Assembly (NCBI GenBank): GCA_964560875.1
Contig: CAZLMW010000014.1
Span: 24,476-88,475, forward strand
Reading direction: 5' to 3'
Origin: CAZLMW01 sp964560875
GTDB lineage: Bacteria; Myxococcota_A; UBA9042
DNA length: 64,000 bases
Under the pieces are notes generated by a model. That model saw nothing but the letters and a program-made list of their open reading frames with translations, did not search any database and had not been told where the DNA came from. The first letter of the stretch is position 1; each line of letters opens with the position of its first letter. The translations under genes were made by a program, and so were the position numbers. Shown in pieces: positions 34,462-43,800 of this stretch.

Positions 34462-37110
34462 CTATTTCTTGTGCTCATGGCGGCGCTCGCGCTCCATGCG
34501 CTGCAGCTTCTCCTCGATCTTCTTGAGCCGCCGGTTGGCGCTCATGTTCTTGCCGAGCTTGCGAAGGTTGAGCTTCATGCGGAATGCCCACCGGGCGTGA
34601 GGTTCACGTGCGACGACCGCGAGCAGGGCTCCTCGTGACGCGGGATCTCCAATCGCGCCCACGGCGTTGGCCGCCGCCGCCCGGAGGCGACGATTCGGAT
34701 CGTTGAGCAACGCCTCGAGCGCGCCCCGCAGCCGGTCTCGGACAGCCCGGTTGTCGGTCCGCACAGCCATCGCCGCCACGGCATATACGGCGCCTTTGCG
34801 CAGGTGTAGGCGCTGATCGGACCCGATGGCGGCCAGCAGTGTCTCGATATCGCGGGGGTCGCCGATCTTGCCGAGGCCCTGCAACGCGGTCGTCTTCACA
34901 CGGTCGCGCTCGGACGGGATCTTCAGCGCCTGCAACATCACGTCCCTGGCACGTTTGCTGTCGATATTCACGAGCGCCCGCAACGCCGCTTGCTGCACCG
35001 CGTGGCTGCGCTCCTGCGTGGCCGCCATCACCAGCGCCTGCCAAGACCGCGCGTCGTGCAGCTGCCCCAATGCGGTCGCCGCCTTCTGCCGAACCGGCGC
35101 CTGCTTGTCCTTGCGCATGGCAACGAGCAGCGCGTCACGCACCTCCGCTCGGGTGCCGCGGCCGAGAATCTGCGCCGCCGCCCCGCGCACATGGCGAGCC
35201 TTGTCGTTGCGCAACACGTCGATCAGCGTCGCCACCGCCCGCTGCGACCTGAGCCCGCCCCGCCGCAGCGCTCGAACGGCCCGCAGGCGCACATCCGGAT
35301 GCCGGCCCCAGCGCGCGATGTTGGCCAGCACGTCGGGTCCCGCGTCGAGCCGCCACTTCGCGTACAGCTTCATCTTCGGGTCGATCTCGATGACCTCGGG
35401 GCGCTGCTTGGCCGGGATCGTCAGCGTCGCCCGCTTGCCGCTCAGCATCACCGTGTGCACCTGGGCTACTGCGCTGTCCTTGCGGCGCCGAATCGCCACC
35501 TCGATCGGCAATCGATAAAGCGGCATCTGGCGGGTCACGCGCTGCGTCTGTTCGAACTTCAGGACAACCTTGCGGTTGCGGTAACGAATCCTGGCCCGGA
35601 TCCGCGGATGGCCGGCCTGGCGCACCCATCGCTGGAAGAAGCCGCGCAGGCTGATGCCCGACTCCGCCTCGAAGGCGCGCCGCAGATCCTCGGTCTCGAC
35701 GCTGCCGAAGCGGTGCCGCTTGAGGTACTTGCCAACGGCATCCAAGAACGCCTTTTCGCCGATCTTGTTGGCGATCATATGCAGCACCCACGCGCCCTTG
35801 GGGTAGCTGTTGGCGTCGAACACATCGACCGGATGCGCGTAGCGGTCGGACACGATGGGGCGCAGGTAACGGTCCTTGTCGAGCCCGGTCGACGATCGCC
35901 GCGCGCCGTCCATCTCCTCGGCGAACCGCGCGGCCCCGAAGTGATGGCGCGTGTAGAGCTTTTGGTAGTACGTCGCGAACGACTCGTTGAGCCAGATATC
36001 GGCCCACGTTCTGCACGTGACGAGGTCGCCAAACCACTGGTGCGCCAGCTCGTGGGCGAGCAAGCCGTCGATCGTCCAGTCGTGATCGGTGTGTTTGTTG
36101 CCCATCGCGCGGCTGGTGAGCGAGGTCAGCGTCACGTTCTCCATGCCGCCGCCGCCAAACTCGTGCACAAAGACCTGACCGTAGCGAATGAAGGGATAGG
36201 AGGTGCGCGTGATCTTCTCGAAAAAGTCCAGCATGTCCGGTAGGTTGCGGCTGTTGTATTTGACGCGGCTGCGATCCCGCGCAAACGCCCAGGACGACAG
36301 CTTCACGCGACCTTTTCGATGCACGACCTCGGTGAACGGCCCAGCCACGAGGGTCAGCAGGTAGATGGGGTGGGGCAGCCCCATGCGGTAGGTGGTGGTC
36401 TTCCAGCGGCCGCGCTTGGACTCGTTGAGCTTGGTGCCGTTGGACAGCACGTTCATCTTGGCGGGCAGCGTCGCGCGCACCGTCCAGGTCAGCCGCGCGT
36501 CGGGATTGTCGGGGCACGGCATCCAGTGGCGGGCCTCGATGGGCTCGCCCTGGGTGAAGATGTGCAGCGGCCGGTCCTTGTCGCCGGGGATCGGCGCGAC
36601 GAAATACACGCCGAGCTTGGGGCGCGCGCGGTAGACGATCTTGAGGCGGAAAACGTCGCCCTTTTTGTCGGTCGGGGGCTTGAGGGAAATCCGCTGGTTG
36701 TTGACGGCGACCGCGACCGGCTGGGTTTTTTCGGCTGCGCCAGCTGCAGCTGTGACTTTTTTTTGCGCGATCCACTCGGCGCTGCGGATATCGAGGTCGG
36801 CGGCGTGAAGCTCCAGCTTTCCGCCGGGTTTGCTCACCTCGACCGTGAGGATCGCGGTGCCCTCGACGGTCTTGGTTGAAGGATCGATCTTGACGGCGAG
36901 GTCAAGGTCCGTCACACCGACGCGCCGATCGCGCGGCTCATGCCATGGAACATTGGCACCGAGAAAGCGATCGGTGTTGGGCCCAGCGGCGTACGCAGGC
37001 GCAACGAGAAGGTCGGGCAGCAAGCAGGGGCCGAGCGCCACCACGAGCCCGATAAACACGGCGGTTTGCGGGCCATTTCCGGCGCTGCATCGCAACGGAG
37101 ACGGCAACAT
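34462..37110 (-). CDS. Secreted M1-family zinc aminopeptidase with C-terminal HEAT repeats
   Basis: This 882-aa protein has a signal peptide (VFIGLVVALGPCLLPDLLVA, cleavage near PAYAAG) and the full M1 core. The exopeptidase motif is GGGGMENVTL, and the zinc site is HELAHQWFGD near residue 353 with the third ligand Glu 18 residues on in WLNESFATYY; substrate Tyr motifs are in the following region. After residue ~610 come about six HEAT-like helical repeats (for example RHPDVRLRAVRALRRGGL and NDKARHVRGAAAQILGRG) and a basic coiled tail. It removes N-terminal amino acids from peptides outside the cytoplasm. The frame is open up to 37713, but that part is antisense to the divergent HD-GYP gene; ATG 37110 gives the signal peptide. 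Confidence 0.93.
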   Translation of the reverse strand: MLPSPLRCSAGNGPQTAVFIGLVVALGPCLLPDLLVAPAYAAGPNTDRFLGANVPWHEPRDRRVGVTDLDLAVKIDPSTKTVEGTAILTVEVSKPGGKLELHAADLDIRSAEWIAQKKVTAAAGAAEKTQPVAVAVNNQRISLKPPTDKKGDVFRLKIVYRARPKLGVYFVAPIPGDKDRPLHIFTQGEPIEARHWMPCPDNPDARLTWTVRATLPAKMNVLSNGTKLNESKRGRWKTTTYRMGLPHPIYLLTLVAGPFTEVVHRKGRVKLSSWAFARDRSRVKYNSRNLPDMLDFFEKITRTSYPFIRYGQVFVHEFGGGGMENVTLTSLTSRAMGNKHTDHDWTIDGLLAHELAHQWFGDLVTCRTWADIWLNESFATYYQKLYTRHHFGAARFAEEMDGARRSSTGLDKDRYLRPIVSDRYAHPVDVFDANSYPKGAWVLHMIANKIGEKAFLDAVGKYLKRHRFGSVETEDLRRAFEAESGISLRGFFQRWVRQAGHPRIRARIRYRNRKVVLKFEQTQRVTRQMPLYRLPIEVAIRRRKDSAVAQVHTVMLSGKRATLTIPAKQRPEVIEIDPKMKLYAKWRLDAGPDVLANIARWGRHPDVRLRAVRALRRGGLRSQRAVATLIDVLRNDKARHVRGAAAQILGRGTRAEVRDALLVAMRKDKQAPVRQKAATALGQLHDARSWQALVMAATQERSHAVQQAALRALVNIDSKRARDVMLQALKIPSERDRVKTTALQGLGKIGDPRDIETLLAAIGSDQRLHLRKGAVYAVAAMAVRTDNRAVRDRLRGALEALLNDPNRRLRAAAANAVGAIGDPASRGALLAVVAREPHARWAFRMKLNLRKLGKNMSANRRLKKIEEKLQRMERERRHEHKK

Positions 37111-37287
37111 TCGATGCACGGGCAACTCCCACCAAGGTCGCGCAGGGTCGCAGAAAAACGCGGCGCAGCAAACGGCGGCGCGCACAACGTCCATACGCCC
37201 GCAACTGCGAACCCCGCCGTTGCAACGCGACACGGCGACGCCAAAGCCGGTACAATCGACCGCGCCAACGCGCGTCGTGGGGGGACG

Positions 37288-38898
37288 GTGGCGAAATCTG
37301 CGCGAATCCTGGTCGTCAGCAACGCAACCGACGTGCTCAAGACCGTCGGCCGCGTCGTCCAACCGCTGCAACACCTCCTCTTTCACGCCGAGTCGCTCGA
37401 AGACGTCACCCTGCGCTTTGGCGACCTGCAGCCTGATGTGACCATCCTCGACAGCGATCACGCCCCGGTCCGCGATACCGCCGGCGTCGCGCGGCTGATG
37501 GCGCAGGTGAGTGCCCGCGAAAAACGCACCCAGATCATCTTGCTCAGCCGCCCCGAAGACGTGCTGCGCGGCGAGCTTGTCGAGGCCTGCCAACCGAGCA
37601 GCCTCGTCGACAAACCGGTTGAAGATAACGAGCTCTCGATCGAGGTCCGAACCCTCGTGCGGGTCCGCCAACTCACCGCCAAAGCCGTGCGCGACCGCGA
37701 CGTGGTCAACCAACTCTTCGAGCTGTCGACCTTCTCAACGACCTTCGAGTCCAGCGGTGACGTGCTCAAGGCGCTCGCCGGCCGCGTGGCCGAGTGGATG
37801 GCGCTGCCGCATGTCGTCATCACCCTCGGGCCGCGCAAAGCGCCTCGCATCGCCGCCGCTGTGCACGCTGAACACCTCGGATCGGGCCGCACCATGGTCG
37901 ACCGCCGCCACGCCGAGCTCGTGACCAGCGGCGCCGTCCTGCAGATCAGCGCCGACGCGGGAGTGCTCACTGGCGACGATCCCTCGACGCTGCCCTACAA
38001 CGGCATCCCGTTGCGGGCCACCGACGGCGAGATCCTCGGCGCGCTTCACGCCTGGGGCGGCCACTCCCTGCCGTCCGGCGAGCATCTGCGCGTGCTGTGC
38101 GTCGCCGCCGAACGCATCAGCACCGAAATCCAGCTGCACGACAGCAACCGACGGCTCGAAGAGATGGTCGAGGAGCGCACCGGCGACCTCACCGCCGCGC
38201 TGCAGCGCCTCCGCGCCGTCAACGAACAGCTGCTCGAAGCCAGCCGCGACACCATCAACCGACTCGCGCGCGCCGCCGAATACCGCGACGGCGACACCGG
38301 CGAACACGTCGAGCGCATGAGCAGCTACGCCCAGTGCATCGCGGCCCAGCTGGGTATGTCGGTCGAGTCGCAGGCGCTGATCAAGCTCGCCGCGCCGATG
38401 CACGACGTCGGCAAGATCGGCATCCCCGACGCGATTCTGCTCAAGGCCGGAAAGCTCACCCCCGACGAATACGCGGTGATGAAGCAGCACCCGACAATCG
38501 GCGCGACAATCCTCGGCGGTTCGCGCAGCAAGCTCCTGCAGATGGCCGAGCGGATCGCCGCTACCCACCACGAAAAATGGGACGGCAGCGGCTATCCCGA
38601 GGGCCTCAAGGGCAACGAGATCCCCCTCGAAGCGCGGATCGTGGCGCTCGCCGACGTGTTCGACGCGTTGACCTCGCCGCGCGTGTACAAAGACGCGTGG
38701 AACGTCGATGAGGCGGTCGGCTACATCCTCAAGCTCAGCAGCACCCACTTTGATCCACGGGTCGTAGCCGCGTTTGAGCAGTGCATCGATCGTTTGCTCG
38801 ACATTCGCGCGCAGCTGAGCAACGGCGGCAGCGACCTGGGTCCCAGCGAACACCGCACCGAAGGCCGGTCGATCCACCACGCCGAGGGCGTTCCGTGA
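37288..38898 (+). CDS. HD-GYP phosphodiesterase with degenerate receiver and GAF-like domain
   Basis: A 536-aa cytoplasmic signalling protein that probably hydrolyses cyclic-di-GMP. The N-terminal receiver-like domain keeps the phospho-acceptor position (VTILDSDHAP) and the Lys (SSLVDKPVED), but the acidic pair at its start is replaced (ILVVSNATDVL). A GAF-like middle region (about 150-280) and a coiled coil (NRRLEEMVEERTGDLTAALQ) lead into a complete HD-GYP domain: GDTGEHVERMSSY, MHDVGKIGIPDAIL near residue 371, ATHHEKWDGSGYPEGLKG near 428 and VALADVFDALTS. It starts at GTG 37288, divergent from the aminopeptidase. Its stop overlaps the next start (GTGA). Confidence 0.92.
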   Translation: MAKSARILVVSNATDVLKTVGRVVQPLQHLLFHAESLEDVTLRFGDLQPDVTILDSDHAPVRDTAGVARLMAQVSAREKRTQIILLSRPEDVLRGELVEACQPSSLVDKPVEDNELSIEVRTLVRVRQLTAKAVRDRDVVNQLFELSTFSTTFESSGDVLKALAGRVAEWMALPHVVITLGPRKAPRIAAAVHAEHLGSGRTMVDRRHAELVTSGAVLQISADAGVLTGDDPSTLPYNGIPLRATDGEILGALHAWGGHSLPSGEHLRVLCVAAERISTEIQLHDSNRRLEEMVEERTGDLTAALQRLRAVNEQLLEASRDTINRLARAAEYRDGDTGEHVERMSSYAQCIAAQLGMSVESQALIKLAAPMHDVGKIGIPDAILLKAGKLTPDEYAVMKQHPTIGATILGGSRSKLLQMAERIAATHHEKWDGSGYPEGLKGNEIPLEARIVALADVFDALTSPRVYKDAWNVDEAVGYILKLSSTHFDPRVVAAFEQCIDRLLDIRAQLSNGGSDLGPSEHRTEGRSIHHAEGVP

Positions 38899-39692
38899 GA
38901 GGTGAAGCCCGTGCCGGGTTGGTTCACCTGCCGCTGATCTTGCTCGCACCGGCGCTGCTCATCGCCCCAGCTTGCGGTAAGAAGGGCAGCGACTCGACGG
39001 TCAAAACAGCCCGAGATCACAGCAAAAAAGCCCAGAATCACGGCAAAAAGGACAGGACAGCTGCGAAGAAGCCCGAAACCGCGGGCGCAGCGGCGGCCGA
39101 TCCCGCAAAAGGCAGCGAATCCATCGACCCTGCGGCGTCCACGTCCGCTACGGCCGACGAGATCATGGGTGAGCGGCGCAACCGCAAGCCCGCGATCATC
39201 GGTGGCTGCGCCGAATCATGCGCCACACCGGCCAAGCTGGTTGGGCTCCTCTTCGAGGGCTTCACGGCGCGTGATCGTGTCGACAAGTTGCGCGGGCTGT
39301 TTGATTGGTCGATGCTCGAGGTCGACGGTGACAAGAAGGGCGATCGGTGGGCGCTGATGTGGGCGGACCTGCGGCAGCGTTCCAAGCGCGACGATGAGAT
39401 TCACGCCTGGCTCAAAGGCTGGGCGTCGTGGGTCGACCGGATCGAAGACAAACACGCGCTCGTTGCGGCGCGGATGAATGGCATCGGGCTGCAACCGTTG
39501 CCGGGGCGCAACGATGTCGTCGCGATCGTGTTCAAGCATCCGAGGTTGCGCGATGACGCGACCGAGCAAAGCTGGCGATTGTTGGCGACGCGCCGTGGCT
39601 ACGAGTGGCTGATCAGCCGGATCGACCACGCGCCGAGCAAGCGACCTTTGCGCAATGTTCCACGCGGCAGCGAGTCGGCCAACAGGATCTGA
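38895..39692 (+). CDS. Hypothetical lipoprotein
   Basis: GTG start at 38895 overlaps the HD-GYP stop (GTGA), giving a 265-aa protein. The signal VHLPLILLAPALLIAPACGK has a usable lipobox. A Lys/Ala/Ser-rich linker to ~residue 90 precedes a globular domain (GRRNRKPAI-type basic patch, then LVGLLFEGFTARDRVDKLRG, DRWALMWADLRQRSKRDDEI and RRGYEWLISRIDHAPS). I do not recognise the family. Coupling to the HD-GYP gene suggests they are made together. It is 12 bp upstream of the next lipoprotein gene. Confidence 0.75.
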   Translation: MRGEARAGLVHLPLILLAPALLIAPACGKKGSDSTVKTARDHSKKAQNHGKKDRTAAKKPETAGAAAADPAKGSESIDPAASTSATADEIMGERRNRKPAIIGGCAESCATPAKLVGLLFEGFTARDRVDKLRGLFDWSMLEVDGDKKGDRWALMWADLRQRSKRDDEIHAWLKGWASWVDRIEDKHALVAARMNGIGLQPLPGRNDVVAIVFKHPRLRDDATEQSWRLLATRRGYEWLISRIDHAPSKRPLRNVPRGSESANRI

Positions 39693-39704
39693 ACGGAGGC
39701 CCCG

Positions 39705-40829
39705 ATGCGACCGATGCGACGCAAATTCGTGCTGGCGATGAGCGTTGCGGCGCTGGCCCTGGCTGGCTGCAGCAATGGCGACGATGGCGGTGACGACGCC
39801 GGCGGCAAGGACGCGAACTACCTCGAGGGCTGGGCGGTGCTCGGCAAGGACGCGCTGCCGATCAGCAACCTGACCTCGGTCTGGAGCAACGGCAAATCGG
39901 GCGCCGACCGGGAATGGCTGATCGTCGGCGGGTCGGCGGCAGGCAACAAGGACGGGCTGGTGCTCGAGCTGCGCGGCGATACCTGGTCCAAGCACACTTT
40001 CAAGGGCGTCGGGCTGCTCTGGTGGGTCCACGGCGACGCATCGGGACGACGCATCGCGGTCGGCGACGGCGGCACCATCATTCGCTGGCAGTCGGGCGAT
40101 AAGACGCTCACCCACCAGCAGGTGCCATCGCTGCGCAAGGCCAAATCGCAGCTCTTCGGGGTGTGGTTCGCCGACAAGGCCGAGCGCTTCTTCCTGGTGG
40201 GCGGCAACGCCAGTGACCAGACCGCCAAGGGCTTGCTGTGGACGGTTCCGTTTTCGGCCAAGACCGGCGACGACATCGACGCCAAGGCGACGCAGGAGAA
40301 GCTCGACGGCAAACAGGGCTTGCTGATGAAGGTGTGGGGCGCGAGCAATGAGCGCGTGTTCACCGTCGGCGAAGAGGGCAAGATCTGGGCGCTTGACAAG
40401 GGCGCGTGGAAGCTCGACGGCACCATCGAGACCGACCGCTTCATCGGCGTGACCGGCCGCAGTGAAAACAATGTCGTGGCGGTCGGCGGCCTCGGCTCCG
40501 GGGTGATCGCCAAGCGCGACGCGACCGGTTGGAAGCAGGTCGCCGGTTGTTCGACGTGCTTCATCAACGGGCAGCTCGCCGCGGTGATCTTGACCGAAGA
40601 CGGCACGACGATCGTCGGCGGTTCGGTCGGCTACCTCGCGACGCACAAGGGCGAAAAGACCGAAAAGGACCTGCCGACCCTCGACCCGCCGATCAGCGAG
40701 CTGACCTTGCACGGCGCGTGGGCGGACAGCCACACGATGGTCGTGGTTGGCGGCAACCTGTCCAACCCGTCGACAGCCGCGGGCGTCGTGATGGTCCGCG
40801 GCGAAAAGCTCCCGGAATTGCCGCAGTAG
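39705..40829 (+). CDS. Lipoprotein with beta-propeller-like repeats
   Basis: A 374-aa lipoprotein (lipobox ALALAGCSN) with GGAGG five bases before the ATG. After a Gly/Asp linker it carries several related beta-strand units that end in V-G-G or V-G-x-x-G: REWLIVGGSAAGNKDG, RRIAVGDGGTIIRWQSG, RFFLVGGNASDQT, NERVFTVGEEGKIWALDKG, NNVVAVGGLGSGVIAKRD, TTIVGGSVGYLAT and HTMVVVGGNLSNP. This is the spacing of a six- or seven-bladed propeller. No active site is evident; it is probably a binding or structural surface protein in the operon that begins with the HD-GYP gene. Confidence 0.8.
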   Translation: MRPMRRKFVLAMSVAALALAGCSNGDDGGDDAGGKDANYLEGWAVLGKDALPISNLTSVWSNGKSGADREWLIVGGSAAGNKDGLVLELRGDTWSKHTFKGVGLLWWVHGDASGRRIAVGDGGTIIRWQSGDKTLTHQQVPSLRKAKSQLFGVWFADKAERFFLVGGNASDQTAKGLLWTVPFSAKTGDDIDAKATQEKLDGKQGLLMKVWGASNERVFTVGEEGKIWALDKGAWKLDGTIETDRFIGVTGRSENNVVAVGGLGSGVIAKRDATGWKQVAGCSTCFINGQLAAVILTEDGTTIVGGSVGYLATHKGEKTEKDLPTLDPPISELTLHGAWADSHTMVVVGGNLSNPSTAAGVVMVRGEKLPELPQ

Positions 40830-40889
40830 CGATCTTCGAGCGTGAATCGGCCGTTTGACGCGGTCTGGGTGGCTCCGGATACTGCTCGC

Positions 40890-43800
40890 ATGGGCGGATT
40901 CCTGCAGCGATCGACGACCTTGGCGGCGCCTTGGCTGGCGGCCGCGATGCTGTTCAGCGCATGTGGCGACCGGGTAGCAAAGGATAAGTTTCGTTTCGCG
41001 ACCGAGTCCGAGCGCAAGGCTGCCAAGACCGGTGACATCGCCTCCGCGAACACCGCCAGCGATACGACGTCCATCGATGCCCAAACCCCCGACGCCCAAG
41101 CCCCCGACGCCCAGACCCCCGACGCCCAGACCCCCGACGCCCAGACCCAAGACGCCCAGACCCCCGACGCCCACACCCCCGACGCCCAGGCCCAAGACGC
41201 TCAGGCCGCGGACGCAACAACCGGCGACGCGTTAGCGGATAGCGCTGCCGCCGCAGACGCCATGGACGAAAAAGACGCCGGCGTCACGGCCGACACGTCC
41301 CAGCCCGATATTCCTGCGCCGCTCGATACAGGCGCCACCGACACCGCCACACCCGAAGATGCCGGGATCGCCGACGGCGGCCCGGTCAACAATCAAGACG
41401 CCGATGGCGATCCGTCCGACGTCGCGGCGATCGACACGGGGTCTGTCCAGGACGCCGGCGCCGCTGCCGACGCCGCTGGAGGCACGGATACCGGCAAAAC
41501 GGACACAGGGCCGGCGCCCGACACGTCCGGACTGTGCGCTGGCAAGGCAGACGGCTTTGCCTGCGGGGCGACCCAGGGATGCGTGGCCCGCACCTGCAAG
41601 AAGGGTCAATGCGAAAACACGCCCCACAAGGGTGCCTGCGACGACAACAAGCCATGCACCGTCAACGACAGCTGCAAGACCGGCGAGTGCAAGGGCACCC
41701 CCAAGGACTGCGACGACAAGAAGGTGTGCACCAACGACACGTGCGATCCGAAGATGAACGGGATGTGCCGGTACAAGCCGGCAAGCGGGCCGTGTGAGGA
41801 CGGCAACCCGTGCACGCTGCTCGATCAATGCCACCAGGGCAAGTGCAAGGCGGTCGGCAAGAACAAGGACTGCGACGACAACAACGCGTGCACGGTCGAC
41901 AGCTGCGATCCCAAGATCAAGGGCGCCAACCCAAGCTGCGTGAACAAGGCCGATGCGACCCAGCAAGGAAAGACCTGCGGCTCGGGCAAGACCTGCAAAT
42001 CGGGCGTATGCACAGGGGGCTGCAAGAGCGCGGCGGAGTGCGACGACGGCAACGCGTGCACCGCCGACGGGTGCGCCAACAACCTGTGCATCAACAACGC
42101 GAAGTCGGGGCCATGCGACGACGGGCAGAAATGCACCTCGGCGGGAACGTGCAGCAACAAGACGTGCAAGGCGGGCAAAGCCAAGTGGTGGCTGCGCGAC
42201 GTAACCACGTCCGAAGCGAGCCAGGGTCTGGTCGCGATGGCGCACAAACCGAGCGGCGGGCTGGTGTTCATCGGGACGACGCAGACGACGAAAAACGACC
42301 GGGAGTTTTCGGCGCTGCATACCGACGACTACGGCAAGACGACCAAGGTGGTGACCTACGGCGGGCCCGGCCAGCACCAGGCCCATGGCATGGAGATGGG
42401 GCCAGCCGGCGACATGTACCTGTGCGGCAACGCGAATGTGCCCGGCAAGACGGCGAACTGGGACCCGTGGATCGCCCATATCAAGGCCGACGGCAGCGTC
42501 GATTGGACCGCGATGCCCGGCACGTCAGCCAACGCATGGTGCCGCCGAGCGCGACGTTTTCATGGTGGCGTGTTCGCGTTTGGCAACCGGGAGATGGGGG
42601 CTGGCAACGCCAAGTCGCGCGACCTGACGCTGCGCCGGTTCGACACCAGCGGCAAGCAGCAATGGCTGCAGGTCTACGACGTGGCGGGCACCCAGACCTA
42701 CGACTACGCGCGCGACCTCGCGGTTGCGGCCGATGCCGACCCGGTGATGTGCTCAATCTCGTACTTCGGCAACGACACGACCGGTCACTACGACGCGACG
42801 CTTGTGAAGGTCGACGGCAGCAACGGCAAGAAGCTGTGGACCAAGCGCCTGAGCAGCCAGGGCAACCGTCACGACTATTGTTTCGTCGTGATTCCGCGGG
42901 CCAGCAACCGCGTGATGATGGCCGGGGCCAAGGCGATGACCGGCAAGAAGCTCGGCCTGTGGCTGGTCGAGGTGGACGACCAGGGCAAGCAAAAGTGGGA
43001 CAAGCTGATGGACCCGATGGCCAATATCGTCGCCGAAGGGCTGCATCCCGCGCCGCATGGGGGCCTGTACTACCTGGGGGCGGAGCAGAAGACGGGCGGC
43101 TTGCTCGTCGGCGTGTTCGGCGAGCTCGACCTGGCCGGCAACTGGCTCACCAAGCGCACCTACACCGGGGCCAAGCAGGTGTATGCGCGGGCTGGGGCCC
43201 TGATGCCCGATGGTGGCATCGCGATGTTCATGTACCAGGTGCCGTCCAACAGCCAGTGGAAGATCGCGCGCGCTTCGCCATGGGGACATCGATCCTGTTC
43301 CGGTTCGGGCAAGTGTGCTGAACCCAAGACCGTGGGGTGCTCAGACGGCAATGGCTGCACCTACGACTCCTGCGGCAACACATCGGGGTGCAAGAACACG
43401 ACCTTCTTGCCCGCGACATCGCCCTGTGAAGACGGCAACCCGTGCACGGTCGGGCAGGCTTGCGTGGCGATCCCACAGAAAAAGACCCAGTGCGGCGGCG
43501 GCGGCAAGCGACTGTTCTACACCACCGTTACCGGCACCAAGAACGAGACCCACGGCATGGCGGAGCTCGCCGACGGGTCGATCGCATGGGTCGGCACGCA
43601 CAACAACACAGCGCGGCTACGGCACGTGCTGCCGGGCGGCAAGGTCAACAAGCAGTCGGACTTCAAAGAAGGGACCGGGACCGGGTTTTCGGACGTCGTG
43701 GTCGATAGCGGCGGCCGGCTCGTCGCATGCGGCGCATATACCGCCGGGGGTGGCGGCAAGTATGCGCGGCTGACTTGGTTTGACTCGCACTTCAAACCCG

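Noticed and set aside
37111..37713. N-terminal extension of the M1 aminopeptidase frame
   Set aside because: It is antisense to the HD-GYP gene, and a normal signal peptide starts at 37110.
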